In this document: positions 36,751 through 45,629 of the stretch, piece by piece
How the letters are laid out: each line of letters opens with the position of its first letter
Numbering within the stretch: position 1 is the stretch's first letter
NCBI GenBank assembly: GCA_009901575.1
Contig: WXYP01000001.1
Location: forward strand, 868,001-932,000
Reading direction: 5' to 3'
Source of the DNA: Flavobacteriaceae bacterium R38
GTDB taxonomy: Bacteria > Bacteroidota > Bacteroidia > Flavobacteriales > Flavobacteriaceae
DNA length: 64,000 bases
Position numbers and translations under genes: made by a program
Notes under the pieces: model-generated
What the model saw: the letters and a program-made list of their open reading frames with translations, nothing else
Database searches by the model: none
Told to the model about the DNA's origin: nothing

Positions 36751-37818
36751 TTAACGATTGCGGTATTTTGGAAAATATTTTTCGTTGCTATTGTTGCTTA
36801 TAATATTTATACCAACAGTTTCAATTTCTGATATCAATTTTTTATAGATTTCTGAATCTATAACTTTTCTTCCTGTGTAAAAAATGATGTCTTCATCGTG
36901 TTGAAAAAAAGCTTTTTTATACTTATATAAACCATCTCCATCAGATCTTCCTCCTCCTAAGACATAATGTTTAATTTCTTTTTCCCGAGCCCATTTGATA
37001 ACTTCGATTTTTAAGAAATCGTTAGGGCGTGAACTAAAGTATTCAGATAAAGTTCCTCCGAGAAAAGAATAAATGATTTTATCTGAGACTAGCATTAATT
37101 CGGTAGATATGTTAACGTTATCTTTATAAACAAGTGCAACAGCACAGTTCTTTGAATTTAACTTAATAAAATCTTTAAAAAAACTTCTTGAATAAAAATA
37201 TTGATTGGCTGCATTATTTCTATTCATTGTACTGGTATAAATCAGATAGAATGCTTCGATTATATCATCATTTATATCGTTACCTGTATAAATATTTATT
37301 TTTAAATTTTCTTTTGTAGCCCTTCTATAATTATTTCTAACTTTTGGTTTAAAGTTTTCCCATTGTGTTTTTTCATCAACAATTCTACCCTTTACATTGG
37401 TTAATGTATGTATTAATTCTCCCGAATAATACTTGTGATTATTATTTAAATTAAATCGGATAAATTCTGTGATTACATTTTGTTCTTTGTACCATACATC
37501 GATATGATTCCAAAATTGAATCAAATATTCACTTGATAAATCCGGATGAAAAATAGGGCCGCTATATCCATAAGGAGAACTAACATCAAAATATTCTGTA
37601 GGCTTATTATTGATGGTAATACTTCTGAGATAAAAAGGCATAATTACTATGGGAACATCATCTTTGCTAAATAGAAAATAATGCGGTTTTTCATTTTCAT
37701 CACTTGAATTTTGTACTACAATCTTATTAAAGGGATCATTACATTGAAGACTAGTAATAAGCGTTCTTAATGTAATTAAATCATCTTTATTTTTAATTTC
37801 ATTGACCGTCAATTTCAT
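36751..37818 (-). CDS. FemAB/GNAT-like transferase B
   Basis: 355 residues, same superfamily and architecture as the 35709 gene: SPYGYSGPIFHPD near residue 87, KVRNNYRRATKENLKI near 155, NRNNAANQYFYSRSFF near 195, and HYVLGGGRSDGDGLYKYKKAFF near 288. No signal peptide, so it is cytosolic and would modify a nucleotide- or lipid-linked precursor before flipping. It follows the second phosphoglycosyl transferase after 17 bp. Possible substrates are an amino sugar of the repeat unit or its carboxylate; neither can be read from sequence. Confidence 0.72.
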   Translation of the reverse strand: MKLTVNEIKNKDDLITLRTLITSLQCNDPFNKIVVQNSSDENEKPHYFLFSKDDVPIVIMPFYLRSITINNKPTEYFDVSSPYGYSGPIFHPDLSSEYLIQFWNHIDVWYKEQNVITEFIRFNLNNNHKYYSGELIHTLTNVKGRIVDEKTQWENFKPKVRNNYRRATKENLKINIYTGNDINDDIIEAFYLIYTSTMNRNNAANQYFYSRSFFKDFIKLNSKNCAVALVYKDNVNISTELMLVSDKIIYSFLGGTLSEYFSSRPNDFLKIEVIKWAREKEIKHYVLGGGRSDGDGLYKYKKAFFQHDEDIIFYTGRKVIDSEIYKKLISEIETVGINIISNNSNEKYFPKYRNR

Positions 37819-37835
37819 AGTAAACTTGGTCTTTT

Positions 37836-38447
37836 TTACATATTATCATTACCAGTAAAATCGGGCATATTAAGATTGTCATCACTATTAACGCCTTCTC
37901 TTATTAGAACTTTTTTTATAGTTAGTAACAGAATTTTGAAATCCAACTTAAAAGATTGATTTTCTACATACCAGACATCATACTCAAATTTTTGATCCCA
38001 GCTAATTGCATTTCTACCGTTAACTTGCGCCCATCCGGTAATACCAGGTTTTGTTAGATGTCGTTTCTTTTGAAAATCATTATATAATGGCAAGTATTTC
38101 ATCAACAAGGGACGAGGGCCTATCAAACTCATATCTCCTTTGATAACATTAATTAACTGAGGGATTTCATCCAAAGAATATTTTCTGATAAAGGTTCCCA
38201 ATTTGGTTATTCTTTTATCAAAAGGAAGTAGATTGCCTTGAGCATCTTTCTTATCGTTCATTGTTTTGAACTTTATTATTCTAAACGGCTTCTCTTTCCA
38301 ACCTGGCCTTTCCTGAAAGAAAAAAGATTTTCCGTTATTACTGAAAAATAAAATAAGAGCAACTATTAAAAAAACAGGCGATAAAACAAGTAATCCAAAG
38401 GTAGCTAATATTAGATCGATAAAACGTTTTACAAAACTTTTATACAT
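37836..38447 (-). CDS. Phosphoglycosyl transferase (sugar transferase), PglC-like, copy 2
   Basis: 203 residues, monotopic bacterial sugar transferase (PF02397). A single N-terminal reentrant/hydrophobic helix (residues 12-33), then VKRFIDLILA, FFFQERPGWKEKPFRIIKFKTM, the D-E catalytic dyad region YSLDEIPQLINVIKGDMSLIGPRPLL, and KPGITGWAQVNGRN. It moves a sugar-1-phosphate from a UDP-sugar to undecaprenyl phosphate, the first step of a repeat unit. It lacks the four-helix N-terminal domain of WbaP types. A clear paralogue lies two genes upstream (39029), separated by a formyltransferase gene. Confidence 0.9.
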   Translation of the reverse strand: MYKSFVKRFIDLILATFGLLVLSPVFLIVALILFFSNNGKSFFFQERPGWKEKPFRIIKFKTMNDKKDAQGNLLPFDKRITKLGTFIRKYSLDEIPQLINVIKGDMSLIGPRPLLMKYLPLYNDFQKKRHLTKPGITGWAQVNGRNAISWDQKFEYDVWYVENQSFKLDFKILLLTIKKVLIREGVNSDDNLNMPDFTGNDNM

Positions 38448-38451
38448 AATG

Positions 38452-39054
38452 TTATTTATTATAATGCTGTTTATATATTAGATTCATAGTATCTATTGTA
38501 GCTTTTTTTCCTTTTTTAGTGAATTTAGGATACAAAGTGTCAAATGTGTCTTCTTCTTTAAACTTAATAACTTCCTGGCATAAAATAATACCCTCATCTA
38601 TTTTATCGTCTATAATATGTGTTGTTACTCCAGATACTTTAACTCCGTAATCCAAAGCATCCTGTATGGCAGTTTTAGTAGCCAGGAAACTTGGAAAAAG
38701 TGAAGGATGGATATTAATAATACGATTTGGAAACATATTTAACATTTCATCTTTAATAATATACTTAAAAGCTAACATGAAGATATAATCTATCTCTCTG
38801 CTTTTTAACTCTTCAGATAATTTTCTCTGAAAAGCAACCTGTGAATCAAATTTATCTCTTTCTATCTTTAAAGTCTCAATACCACTTTTTTTAGCAATTT
38901 CTGCAGCACCAGACGGTTCACTTTCATAAACTAGGAGTACAATATTTGAGCCGTTTAATGCTCCTTCGTTAAAAGCTTCAATTGCTTTAACTGCACTATT
39001 GCCCCATCCGGTTGTCAAAATGGCCCATCTAAGTTCTTTGCTCTCTGTATTCAT
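38452..39054 (-). CDS. PurN-like formyltransferase, probable sugar N-formyltransferase
   Basis: 200 residues of the glycinamide ribonucleotide transformylase fold. The catalytic Asn114-x-His116 sits in INIHPSLFPSF and the Asp153 partner in DDKIDEGIILCQ, matching the N-H-D triad of PurN. The N-terminal glycine-rich phosphate loop of PurN (GNGSN) is replaced by TTGWGNSAVK. Being sandwiched between two phosphoglycosyl transferases and overlapping the upstream one by 26 bp, it probably N-formylates an amino sugar using formyl-tetrahydrofolate rather than making purines. Sequence alone does not exclude a PurN paralogue. Confidence 0.72.
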   Translation of the reverse strand: MNTESKELRWAILTTGWGNSAVKAIEAFNEGALNGSNIVLLVYESEPSGAAEIAKKSGIETLKIERDKFDSQVAFQRKLSEELKSREIDYIFMLAFKYIIKDEMLNMFPNRIINIHPSLFPSFLATKTAIQDALDYGVKVSGVTTHIIDDKIDEGIILCQEVIKFKEEDTFDTLYPKFTKKGKKATIDTMNLIYKQHYNK

Positions 39055-39649
39055 CTAAATCTTGTATTGCGGTTTGAGGATCTAAGACTACATCTTTGGA
39101 TAGAATTACATTTTTTATTGTTTTAATAATAATTTTAATGTCCATCATCAACGAAATGTTGGTTACGTATTCTACATCGGCAGCTAAGCGAGCATCCCAA
39201 TTTAAAAGATTTCTTCCGGAAACCTGAGCCAAACCGGTAATCCCTGGTTTTACTGTATGTCTAATTTTTTCTTTTTCAGTATAATAGGGGAGATACCTTA
39301 TTAGTAGCGGTCGAGGCCCTATTAAACTCATATCTCCTTTAATAATATTAAAGAATTGCGGGATTTCATCTAGTGATGTTTTTCTAACTATTTTTCCTAT
39401 TAAAGTTAAACGATCTGTATCAGAAAGTAAAATTCCATTTTTATCTTTTTTATCATTCATGGTCTTAAACTTAACGATACTAAAAATTTTTTCATTTTTA
39501 CCTGGTCTTTTTTGAAAGAAAAAAGGAGTACCGTTATTTGTGAAAAATAATAATATAGTTATTATAACAATTAACGGAGATAAAATTACAATACACAATA
39601 ATGCAAATACAAAGTCAAAACTTCTTTTTATGATGAATTGATATAGCAT
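39029..39649 (-). CDS. Phosphoglycosyl transferase (sugar transferase), PglC-like, copy 1
   Basis: 206 residues, same architecture as the copy at 37836: IIKRSFDFVFALLCIV, FFFQKRPGKNEKIFSIVKFK, SLDEIPQFFNIIKGDMSLIGPRP-type core and KPGITGLAQVSGRN. The two share most motif residues including NDKKDKNG/NDKKDAQG, so one arose from the other by duplication. Either two priming sugars, two assembly lines, or one transferase and one decorating enzyme. Its stop lies 26 bp inside the formyltransferase gene. Confidence 0.9.
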   Translation of the reverse strand: MLYQFIIKRSFDFVFALLCIVILSPLIVIITILLFFTNNGTPFFFQKRPGKNEKIFSIVKFKTMNDKKDKNGILLSDTDRLTLIGKIVRKTSLDEIPQFFNIIKGDMSLIGPRPLLIRYLPYYTEKEKIRHTVKPGITGLAQVSGRNLLNWDARLAADVEYVTNISLMMDIKIIIKTIKNVILSKDVVLDPQTAIQDLDEYREQRT

Positions 39650-39693
39650 ATCACTGATCTTAACTGTAATATTCGATTAGAAATAGACTGTAA

Positions 39694-40845
39694 TTATGCA
39701 TTTTCTATGATCTTGTATTCTTTTAATAATTCTCCCCATATATATTGCTGACTATATCGTGAAATGATCATATCTCTTGCTTTTTCTCCCATGGCTTTAG
39801 TGTCTCCATCTTTATTAATCAACATCTCTTTCATTGCATGATAGAGTGCATCAGAATTTTTAACCGGAATGATTACTCCGTTTTCATTCTGAATTATAAT
39901 TTCATTACATCCGTTTATATCACTAACAATAGAGGGTAATCCCATAGCACCAGATTGCATGACCACATTTGGAAACCCTTCTCTATAACTCGGAAAGGCA
40001 AGAACATCTGAAATAGCGAAATAAGGAACAACGTCATTTTGCCAACCTGTAAAGATCACATTTTTATTCGTGCTAATTATTTTCTCGGTATTAGGTGGTA
40101 GCGGATCCAAATCTCTTTCATAATCACCAACCAGAAGTAATTTAATGTTTTTAAATTCTGAATTTAATTTTTCAAAAGCTTCAATTAATTCATTAATACC
40201 CTTATCTCTCACTATTCTCCCTAAGAAAATAAAAGTAAAATCAGATTCATTAATACCTAAACTATCTTTTAAAGCTTTTTTCTGTTCATCATTAATCAGA
40301 GAAGGATCAAAACAATTCACATTAATTCCGTTAGAACTTCCTTGCCCTATAACTTTTAACTTGTCCTTGGTTGTAAACTTATGATTTAAGATGATAGAAA
40401 TAAGTCCATGTGAATTTGGATATATCTTAGTAGCACATGCATATGTGATTTTTTCTACGGTGTTTAAGAGTATTCTTTTTGACCCGGTAGCTTCAACCAG
40501 AGGTAGGCCTGCTATTGTATGTAATCTGTTTGGTACTCTTGCAAACCATGCAGCTATCATCCCTAAAGTACCTGCTTTTGGAGTATGAGTGTGTACAATA
40601 AATGGTTTTTCTGACCTAAAAGTTTTGTATAATTTCCAAAGCGCAATTAAATCTTTAACAGGAGTAATTTTCCTTGTCATATTAACGCCTATGGTTCTTA
40701 CATTTTCTTTTTTAGCGATAGTATTTAATATTTCACCTTCACCAGAAACTGCTACTACATCATAATGTTGTGACATAAATTTTAATTGGCCCCCTAATAA
40801 ACCAAAAGACCCGGGAATTGTAGTAATTCTTATGATTTTTTTCAT
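39694..40845 (-). CDS. Glycosyltransferase family 4
   Basis: 383 residues, GT-B fold. N-terminal acceptor half includes IVHTHTPKAGTLGMIAAWFARVP-type HTHTPKAG motif near residue 86, and the donor half starts FTFIFLGRIVRDKGINELI near residue 207, with FPSYREGFPNVVMQSGAMGLP giving an E-x7-(Q/E) type signature. Retaining cytosolic transferase for one linkage of the repeat unit; donor sugar unknown. It is upstream of the first phosphoglycosyl transferase (44 bp) in the long minus operon. Confidence 0.88.
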   Translation of the reverse strand: MKKIIRITTIPGSFGLLGGQLKFMSQHYDVVAVSGEGEILNTIAKKENVRTIGVNMTRKITPVKDLIALWKLYKTFRSEKPFIVHTHTPKAGTLGMIAAWFARVPNRLHTIAGLPLVEATGSKRILLNTVEKITYACATKIYPNSHGLISIILNHKFTTKDKLKVIGQGSSNGINVNCFDPSLINDEQKKALKDSLGINESDFTFIFLGRIVRDKGINELIEAFEKLNSEFKNIKLLLVGDYERDLDPLPPNTEKIISTNKNVIFTGWQNDVVPYFAISDVLAFPSYREGFPNVVMQSGAMGLPSIVSDINGCNEIIIQNENGVIIPVKNSDALYHAMKEMLINKDGDTKAMGEKARDMIISRYSQQYIWGELLKEYKIIENA

Positions 40846-40871
40846 AGTATTAATTTCATTGCTCGCGAAAT

Positions 40872-42776
40872 TTAATAATCACTCATATAATTATTAAAAT
40901 ACCACTTTTGAAAACAATAAAACGACCATACGCTAAAAGTATTATCAATTTTTCCCGAAAGATGATCTTTTACAAGTTTTACTATTTTTTCAACATTAAA
41001 GATATTTTGTTTTTCAAGAGCTTTGATATCAATATATTTTTCGAGCTCTTTTCTTAACGTAGATTTAAGCCAATCACCCACAGGTACTCCAAATCCGCTT
41101 TTACTTTTATCTAAAAACTTATCCGGAAATTGAGATTTAAATGCCTCTTTTAATATAAATTTTTTATCCCACCCTTTCATCAATAGATTTTCCGGGAGGC
41201 TATTTGTATAATCCCATATTTTTTTATTTAAGAAAGGAGCCCTGCATTCCAGGGAATTTAGCATACTTGTCCTGTCTACTTTTACCAGCATATCTCCTTC
41301 AAGGCTTATATGCTTATCAATACGCCTAAAATCGTTTAACGTTTGTGGTTTGTTTAAATTAAGTGCTTTTTTATAGTCTTCAAAAATATCTTCATGATGC
41401 CAATGAGGTTTTAATAGGAGGGATGCTTCTTTTTTATTGTTAGCTAGTGAGATGATATCCCAATAATAACCGCCACTATAATCTATAGTATTTAGCATTT
41501 TTTTGATCCTATACCTGTATCCCCTGTTGTCATCTTTGGTAATTAAAAATGGAGCTGATAATTTTAAAATAGAATTATGAAAGCCTTTTGGAACAATAGA
41601 AGTATACTTAGTATTAATTTTCCCTACATAGTATTTATTATATCCGCCAAAAACTTCATCTCCGCCATCTCCTGTCAAAGCTACTGTTACTTTAGCCCGG
41701 GTTTTATTGGATACCAGGTATGTTGGTAAAGCTGAAGAATCTGCAAATGGTTCATCAAAATTTAGCAATATTTCGTGAACGTTTTTTTCTATATCTTCTT
41801 CACCTATAATAAATTCATGATGATTACTGTTGATTAATTTTGCAACTAGCCTGGATTTATCTGTTTCATCATAAGTTTCTTTTTTAAAACCAATAGAAAA
41901 AGTATTGATTTTTGATTCTTTTGCCTGTGACAAGCAGAGCGAGACCACCGAAGAATCAACTCCTCCCGATAAGAAAGTCCCTAGAGGAACATCAGATATA
42001 GATCTGCTAAGCACACTTTCATAAACTAAATCTTTTACATCGTTTCTTGCACTTTCAAGAGAAATATTTTTTTCTTCGGGCTGTAATTCCTGATGTATCT
42101 CATGAATTGTATGTTTATGATTTACAGTATCGTATTCTATATAATGATTAGCTTCCAATTTGTAAACATCTTCATAAATGGTATATGGAGCTGGAATATA
42201 GGTTAACCTAAAATAAAGATTAAGTCCTTTTAAAGAAATGGAGAATTTTTTATCGGCTACATTAACTAGTGATTTTAATTCGGAAGCCCAAATAAACTTT
42301 TGTGTATCATTTGTATAGTATAAAGGCTTCTCTCCAAAAAAATCACGAGCTATGTATACTTTATTCTTGATAGTATCATAAATACTAAATCCGAACATTC
42401 CGTCTAACCATTGAAAAGATTCGACACCATATTTTTCGTATAGCTTTAAAATAACCTCGGTATCACTCGAAGTTTTAAAGGAAACACCTTCAGATTCTAA
42501 TTTTGATTTAAGTATTTGATAATTATAAATTTCGCCATTGAATACAATTGTTATTTTGTTGTCATCGGTGGTGATAGGTTGTTTTCCCGAAGCCAAATCT
42601 ATAATAGATAGGCGTCTCATAGACATACCAATGGAGAAAGTATCATTTTCTTCACTAAAAAAACCATCTTGATCTGGGCCTCGATGAATAATAAGATTAT
42701 TCATTTTAGTAAGTACGGTGTTGATTTCACCAGGTGCAGTACTCTTTTTTAAAATAATTCCGTTAATGCCACACAT
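40872..42776 (-). CDS. AsnB-type glutamine-dependent amidotransferase
   Basis: 634 residues with the glutaminase domain starting at nucleophile Cys2 (MCGINGIIL), NFNGEIYNYQ- and SDTEVILKLYEKYG-type blocks, and a C-terminal synthetase domain with the ATP-pyrophosphatase loop LSGGVDSS near residue 269 and LTGDGGDEVFGGY near residue 370. Housekeeping AsnB makes asparagine, but paralogues inside surface-glycan loci amidate uronic acids. With UDP-GalA and UDP-GalNAcA pathways in the same operon, conversion of a uronate to a uronamide is the likely job. Length is somewhat above the 550-600 residues of E. coli AsnB. Confidence 0.85.
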   Translation of the reverse strand: MCGINGIILKKSTAPGEINTVLTKMNNLIIHRGPDQDGFFSEENDTFSIGMSMRRLSIIDLASGKQPITTDDNKITIVFNGEIYNYQILKSKLESEGVSFKTSSDTEVILKLYEKYGVESFQWLDGMFGFSIYDTIKNKVYIARDFFGEKPLYYTNDTQKFIWASELKSLVNVADKKFSISLKGLNLYFRLTYIPAPYTIYEDVYKLEANHYIEYDTVNHKHTIHEIHQELQPEEKNISLESARNDVKDLVYESVLSRSISDVPLGTFLSGGVDSSVVSLCLSQAKESKINTFSIGFKKETYDETDKSRLVAKLINSNHHEFIIGEEDIEKNVHEILLNFDEPFADSSALPTYLVSNKTRAKVTVALTGDGGDEVFGGYNKYYVGKINTKYTSIVPKGFHNSILKLSAPFLITKDDNRGYRYRIKKMLNTIDYSGGYYWDIISLANNKKEASLLLKPHWHHEDIFEDYKKALNLNKPQTLNDFRRIDKHISLEGDMLVKVDRTSMLNSLECRAPFLNKKIWDYTNSLPENLLMKGWDKKFILKEAFKSQFPDKFLDKSKSGFGVPVGDWLKSTLRKELEKYIDIKALEKQNIFNVEKIVKLVKDHLSGKIDNTFSVWSFYCFQKWYFNNYMSDY

Positions 42777-42783
42777 AAATCTC

Positions 42784-43923
42784 TTATTTGCTTAGATAAA
42801 AATTTTCTAATTCTTTTGCATTATTCATAATGTCGTAACCTTCATTAACAACACTCTCATACGTATTCTCTCTATTATAATTAGAATTTTCAATTAATTT
42901 TTGAGCCCATTGTTCGGCTGTATCTTTTAGGGATAAGAATTTAACTAACCCCGTAAAATTTACTTCTTTAGAAATTGTGTTTGATGCAAAAATTCTTAAT
43001 CCCGAAGCTTGAGCTTCTATTAATGTTACCGGTAACCCTTCATATAGAGATGGAAAAAGAAAGACATCAAAACTCTGTAAAATATCAGGAATATCTTTTC
43101 TAAGTCCTAAGAATAAAATAGCATCTTTTATCCCTAAACGATTTGCTTCAGCTTCAATTTTCGTTTTTAACCCTCCTTCTCCAATTAATACTAAAACTGC
43201 ATTAGGTTTTATTTTAATGATTTCTTTAAATATATTAATTAGAAAAAAATGGTTTTTTTGATCGTTAAATCTACCGATATGCCCTACAACAAAGTTTTCA
43301 TTTATTGCTAATTTATTTTTTACTTCAATAGCGGTTTCAGAATTATAAGTAAATTTTAAAGCATCAATAGCATTGTTGATAATAGTTATTTTTTTATCAA
43401 AATTATCACCATACATCCAATTCCCTGCTTTCTTTCCACATGCAAAATAATGAGTAGCATGTTTTGCTACAGACCTTCTAAGCATTACCTGAATAGCATC
43501 TTTCAAAGTAGTTTTAAAATCTAGTTTCGGATTAAAAAAATCACTTAACCTGATTGGATTTATTGCTATATGGCTATGACTGATTCGTGTATTGGCTATA
43601 GGTTTTGAGGCATTTAAAATAAATGTACTTAGTGAGTTTAAATGAGAATGAATAATTTTATATTCTTGATGTTCCTCAAAAAAAAGTTTCAATTCTTTTT
43701 TATATCTAAAAAAATTTCTCGGACTTATAGGGGATAACCTATAAATAATACCTCCTAAAGCCTCAATTTCGTCATCATATGCACCTCTTTCTGGTCTGTG
43801 CAATAAAAAGTCAAATTGTACTTTAGTTCGATCTATATTTCTGTAATAGTTCATAATCATGGTTTCAGCCCCACCTAAGTTCATGATCGTCAAAACTTGC
43901 AAAACTCTTATTGGCTTATTCAT
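42784..43923 (-). CDS. Glycosyltransferase family 4 (EpsF-like)
   Basis: 379 residues, GT-B. MNLGGAETMIMNYYRNIDR near residue 15, DFLLHRPERGAYDDEIEALGG near residue 38, NFVVGHIGRFNDQKNHFFLI at the start of the donor domain and FLFPSLYEGLPVTLIEAQASGL as the nucleotide-sugar motif, similar to EpsF-type capsule transferases. 7 bp from the AsnB-like gene and 3 bp from the preceding GT4. Confidence 0.88.
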   Translation of the reverse strand: MNKPIRVLQVLTIMNLGGAETMIMNYYRNIDRTKVQFDFLLHRPERGAYDDEIEALGGIIYRLSPISPRNFFRYKKELKLFFEEHQEYKIIHSHLNSLSTFILNASKPIANTRISHSHIAINPIRLSDFFNPKLDFKTTLKDAIQVMLRRSVAKHATHYFACGKKAGNWMYGDNFDKKITIINNAIDALKFTYNSETAIEVKNKLAINENFVVGHIGRFNDQKNHFFLINIFKEIIKIKPNAVLVLIGEGGLKTKIEAEANRLGIKDAILFLGLRKDIPDILQSFDVFLFPSLYEGLPVTLIEAQASGLRIFASNTISKEVNFTGLVKFLSLKDTAEQWAQKLIENSNYNRENTYESVVNEGYDIMNNAKELENFYLSK

Positions 43924-43926
43924 AAG

Positions 43927-45003
43927 CTAATTTGTCTTTTTTAATATAGATTGAAATAAATCTTCGTATTTTGATAAAATAATTTCCTTATCAAACTTTT
44001 CTTTAACAGATTTACTTACTGATTTAGGATTTAAACCGATAGGTTTATTAAGGTGATGTAAATAGTCTTCTTCAGAATCTACTAAATAACCATTTACATT
44101 ATTAACTATAATCTCTTTAGTACCACCAGGAACATTAAATGCTAGTACAGGAGTGCCCACCATGCAGCTCTCTAAAACTGCATTTGGAAAACCTTCTACA
44201 TATGATCCTTGTAAAAAAAGGTCATTTTCTTTTAGGTACTTTAATACCTCATTGGTATATGGGATATGAGTTATTTTATCTCTTAAATTGAGTTTATCTA
44301 TATCCTCAAAAATTTCTTTTTTAAGAGGACCATCTCCAATTATAGTGTAGTGAAAATCTATCTTTAATTGAGATAAAATTGTTAAAATTCTTTGATGCCC
44401 TTTTTCTCTGCTTAAACGTCCAATAGTGATAAAATTAACTAAACTTTCAGGGTTTTCTATTTTTTCTTTTATAGTAAAATCTTGCGTAATAGGATTATTA
44501 ATCACAATGGTTTTTTCTTCAGAAATTTTAAATAATTTAATAAAATCATATGCCATATCTTGTGATTGACAAACTACTTTATCAATTTTTTTTATGCCTA
44601 AAAATGCTAACCATGAATATATTTTATTCGATTTATTATTGAATTTCTCTATGGAACTAATAACACTGGCCTCTCTTGTAATAAACTTTGTTTTTGGAAA
44701 GAAAAATGAAAGTAAACCGATAATAGTATTTAGATGACCTATAGAACTCATCACAACCTTAGGTTTAATTTTTAAAATATTGATAAAAAGAGGAATTACA
44801 GAGAACAATACCCTGTTTTTGTTTAAATAAATAACATTTACGGAACTTACATCATATACAGTATCTCTCTCATAACCTGTAATTAATAGCGTTGCATCAT
44901 ATTTTTCTTTATCGATGTTTTGTGCTATAAATGACACAACTCTTTCTGCACCACCAGCAACTAAAGAAGGAAGGATAAATAATATTTTAATTTTTTCTTG
45001 CAT
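43927..45003 (-). CDS. Glycosyltransferase family 4
   Basis: 358 residues, GT-B fold; LVAGGAERVVSFIAQNI at residues 14-30, ITIGRLSREKGHQRIL near residue 189 and LQGSYVEGFPNAVLESCMVGTPVLAF near residue 282 (E-x7-E). Donor and acceptor unknown. Starts 44 bp after the hexapeptide acetyltransferase gene and overlaps nothing; it forms with the downstream GT4 and AsnB-like gene a tight sub-cluster. Confidence 0.88.
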   Translation of the reverse strand: MQEKIKILFILPSLVAGGAERVVSFIAQNIDKEKYDATLLITGYERDTVYDVSSVNVIYLNKNRVLFSVIPLFINILKIKPKVVMSSIGHLNTIIGLLSFFFPKTKFITREASVISSIEKFNNKSNKIYSWLAFLGIKKIDKVVCQSQDMAYDFIKLFKISEEKTIVINNPITQDFTIKEKIENPESLVNFITIGRLSREKGHQRILTILSQLKIDFHYTIIGDGPLKKEIFEDIDKLNLRDKITHIPYTNEVLKYLKENDLFLQGSYVEGFPNAVLESCMVGTPVLAFNVPGGTKEIIVNNVNGYLVDSEEDYLHHLNKPIGLNPKSVSKSVKEKFDKEIILSKYEDLFQSILKKTN

Positions 45004-45047
45004 TATTTTGTTTGTAAAATAATATCATACAAAGCGTGCAGCGATAT

Positions 45048-45629
45048 TTATATATGTTTAATAATCTTTTTTATATCAATTTCTTGAATTCTTTTACCTG
45101 GATTTCCTGCAATCATAATGTTATCTTCTTCAAATGATTTAAAAACGGTAGCATTAGCTCCTATGGCTATGTTATTTCCTATTTTAATATTTCCATAAAT
45201 TTTAGCGCCAGGCCCAATGTAAACGTTGTTTCCAATCTCAGGAGCAAGAGGACTACCACCTGAAGCTCCTATATTTGTACATGCATGAATCCTACAATTT
45301 GCACCAATTTTTGCATTACTGTTAATTACAATAGTTCCGTAATGAACAATTGCTAAACCCGGGCCAAACACATTTTCCGGTATTGAAAACCCAAGCTTAA
45401 CAGAAATTTTTCTTAATCTGTATTTAGCAAATAGATAGCATATATTATCAAAGATATTTTTTCTGCAGTTTTTATAATATTCGGCTTTTCTTAAAGCTTT
45501 TTGAAACCTCCATATTAAATGAGGAGCTAATAAGTTTTTTATCATAATGAATATACCTCCAGAAATGATACCTAAAGCTTTTTTATCTGCTTGTAAATAT
45601 TCGTGATATTCTCTTTTAGATTTGATCAT
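45048..45629 (-). CDS. Hexapeptide-repeat O-acetyltransferase (serine acetyltransferase-like)
   Basis: 193 residues; the C-terminal half is a left-handed beta-helix of hexapeptide repeats (IVINSNAKIGANCRIHACT, IGNNVYIGPGAKIYG, IKIGNNIAIGANATV) after a helical N-terminus. It resembles CysE-type serine acetyltransferases and is often so named, but it is short, lacks the long N-terminal domain of CysE and sits in a glycan operon, so a cytosolic sugar O-acetyltransferase using acetyl-CoA is more likely. Its ATG shares a base with the Wzy stop (TAATG). Confidence 0.8.
   Translation of the reverse strand: MIKSKREYHEYLQADKKALGIISGGIFIMIKNLLAPHLIWRFQKALRKAEYYKNCRKNIFDNICYLFAKYRLRKISVKLGFSIPENVFGPGLAIVHYGTIVINSNAKIGANCRIHACTNIGASGGSPLAPEIGNNVYIGPGAKIYGNIKIGNNIAIGANATVFKSFEEDNIMIAGNPGKRIQEIDIKKIIKHI

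Noticed and set aside
38452-39054. Calling the formyltransferase the housekeeping PurN
   Set aside because: The phosphate-binding loop is altered and the gene sits between two sugar transferases; PurN cannot be excluded without the rest of the genome.
40872-42776. Calling the AsnB-like gene a housekeeping asparagine synthetase
   Set aside because: Its position among glycosyltransferases and above-average length favour a glycan amidotransferase; kept as an alternative.
45048-45629. Calling the hexapeptide acetyltransferase CysE
   Set aside because: Too short for CysE, lacks its N-terminal domain, and lies inside a glycan operon.
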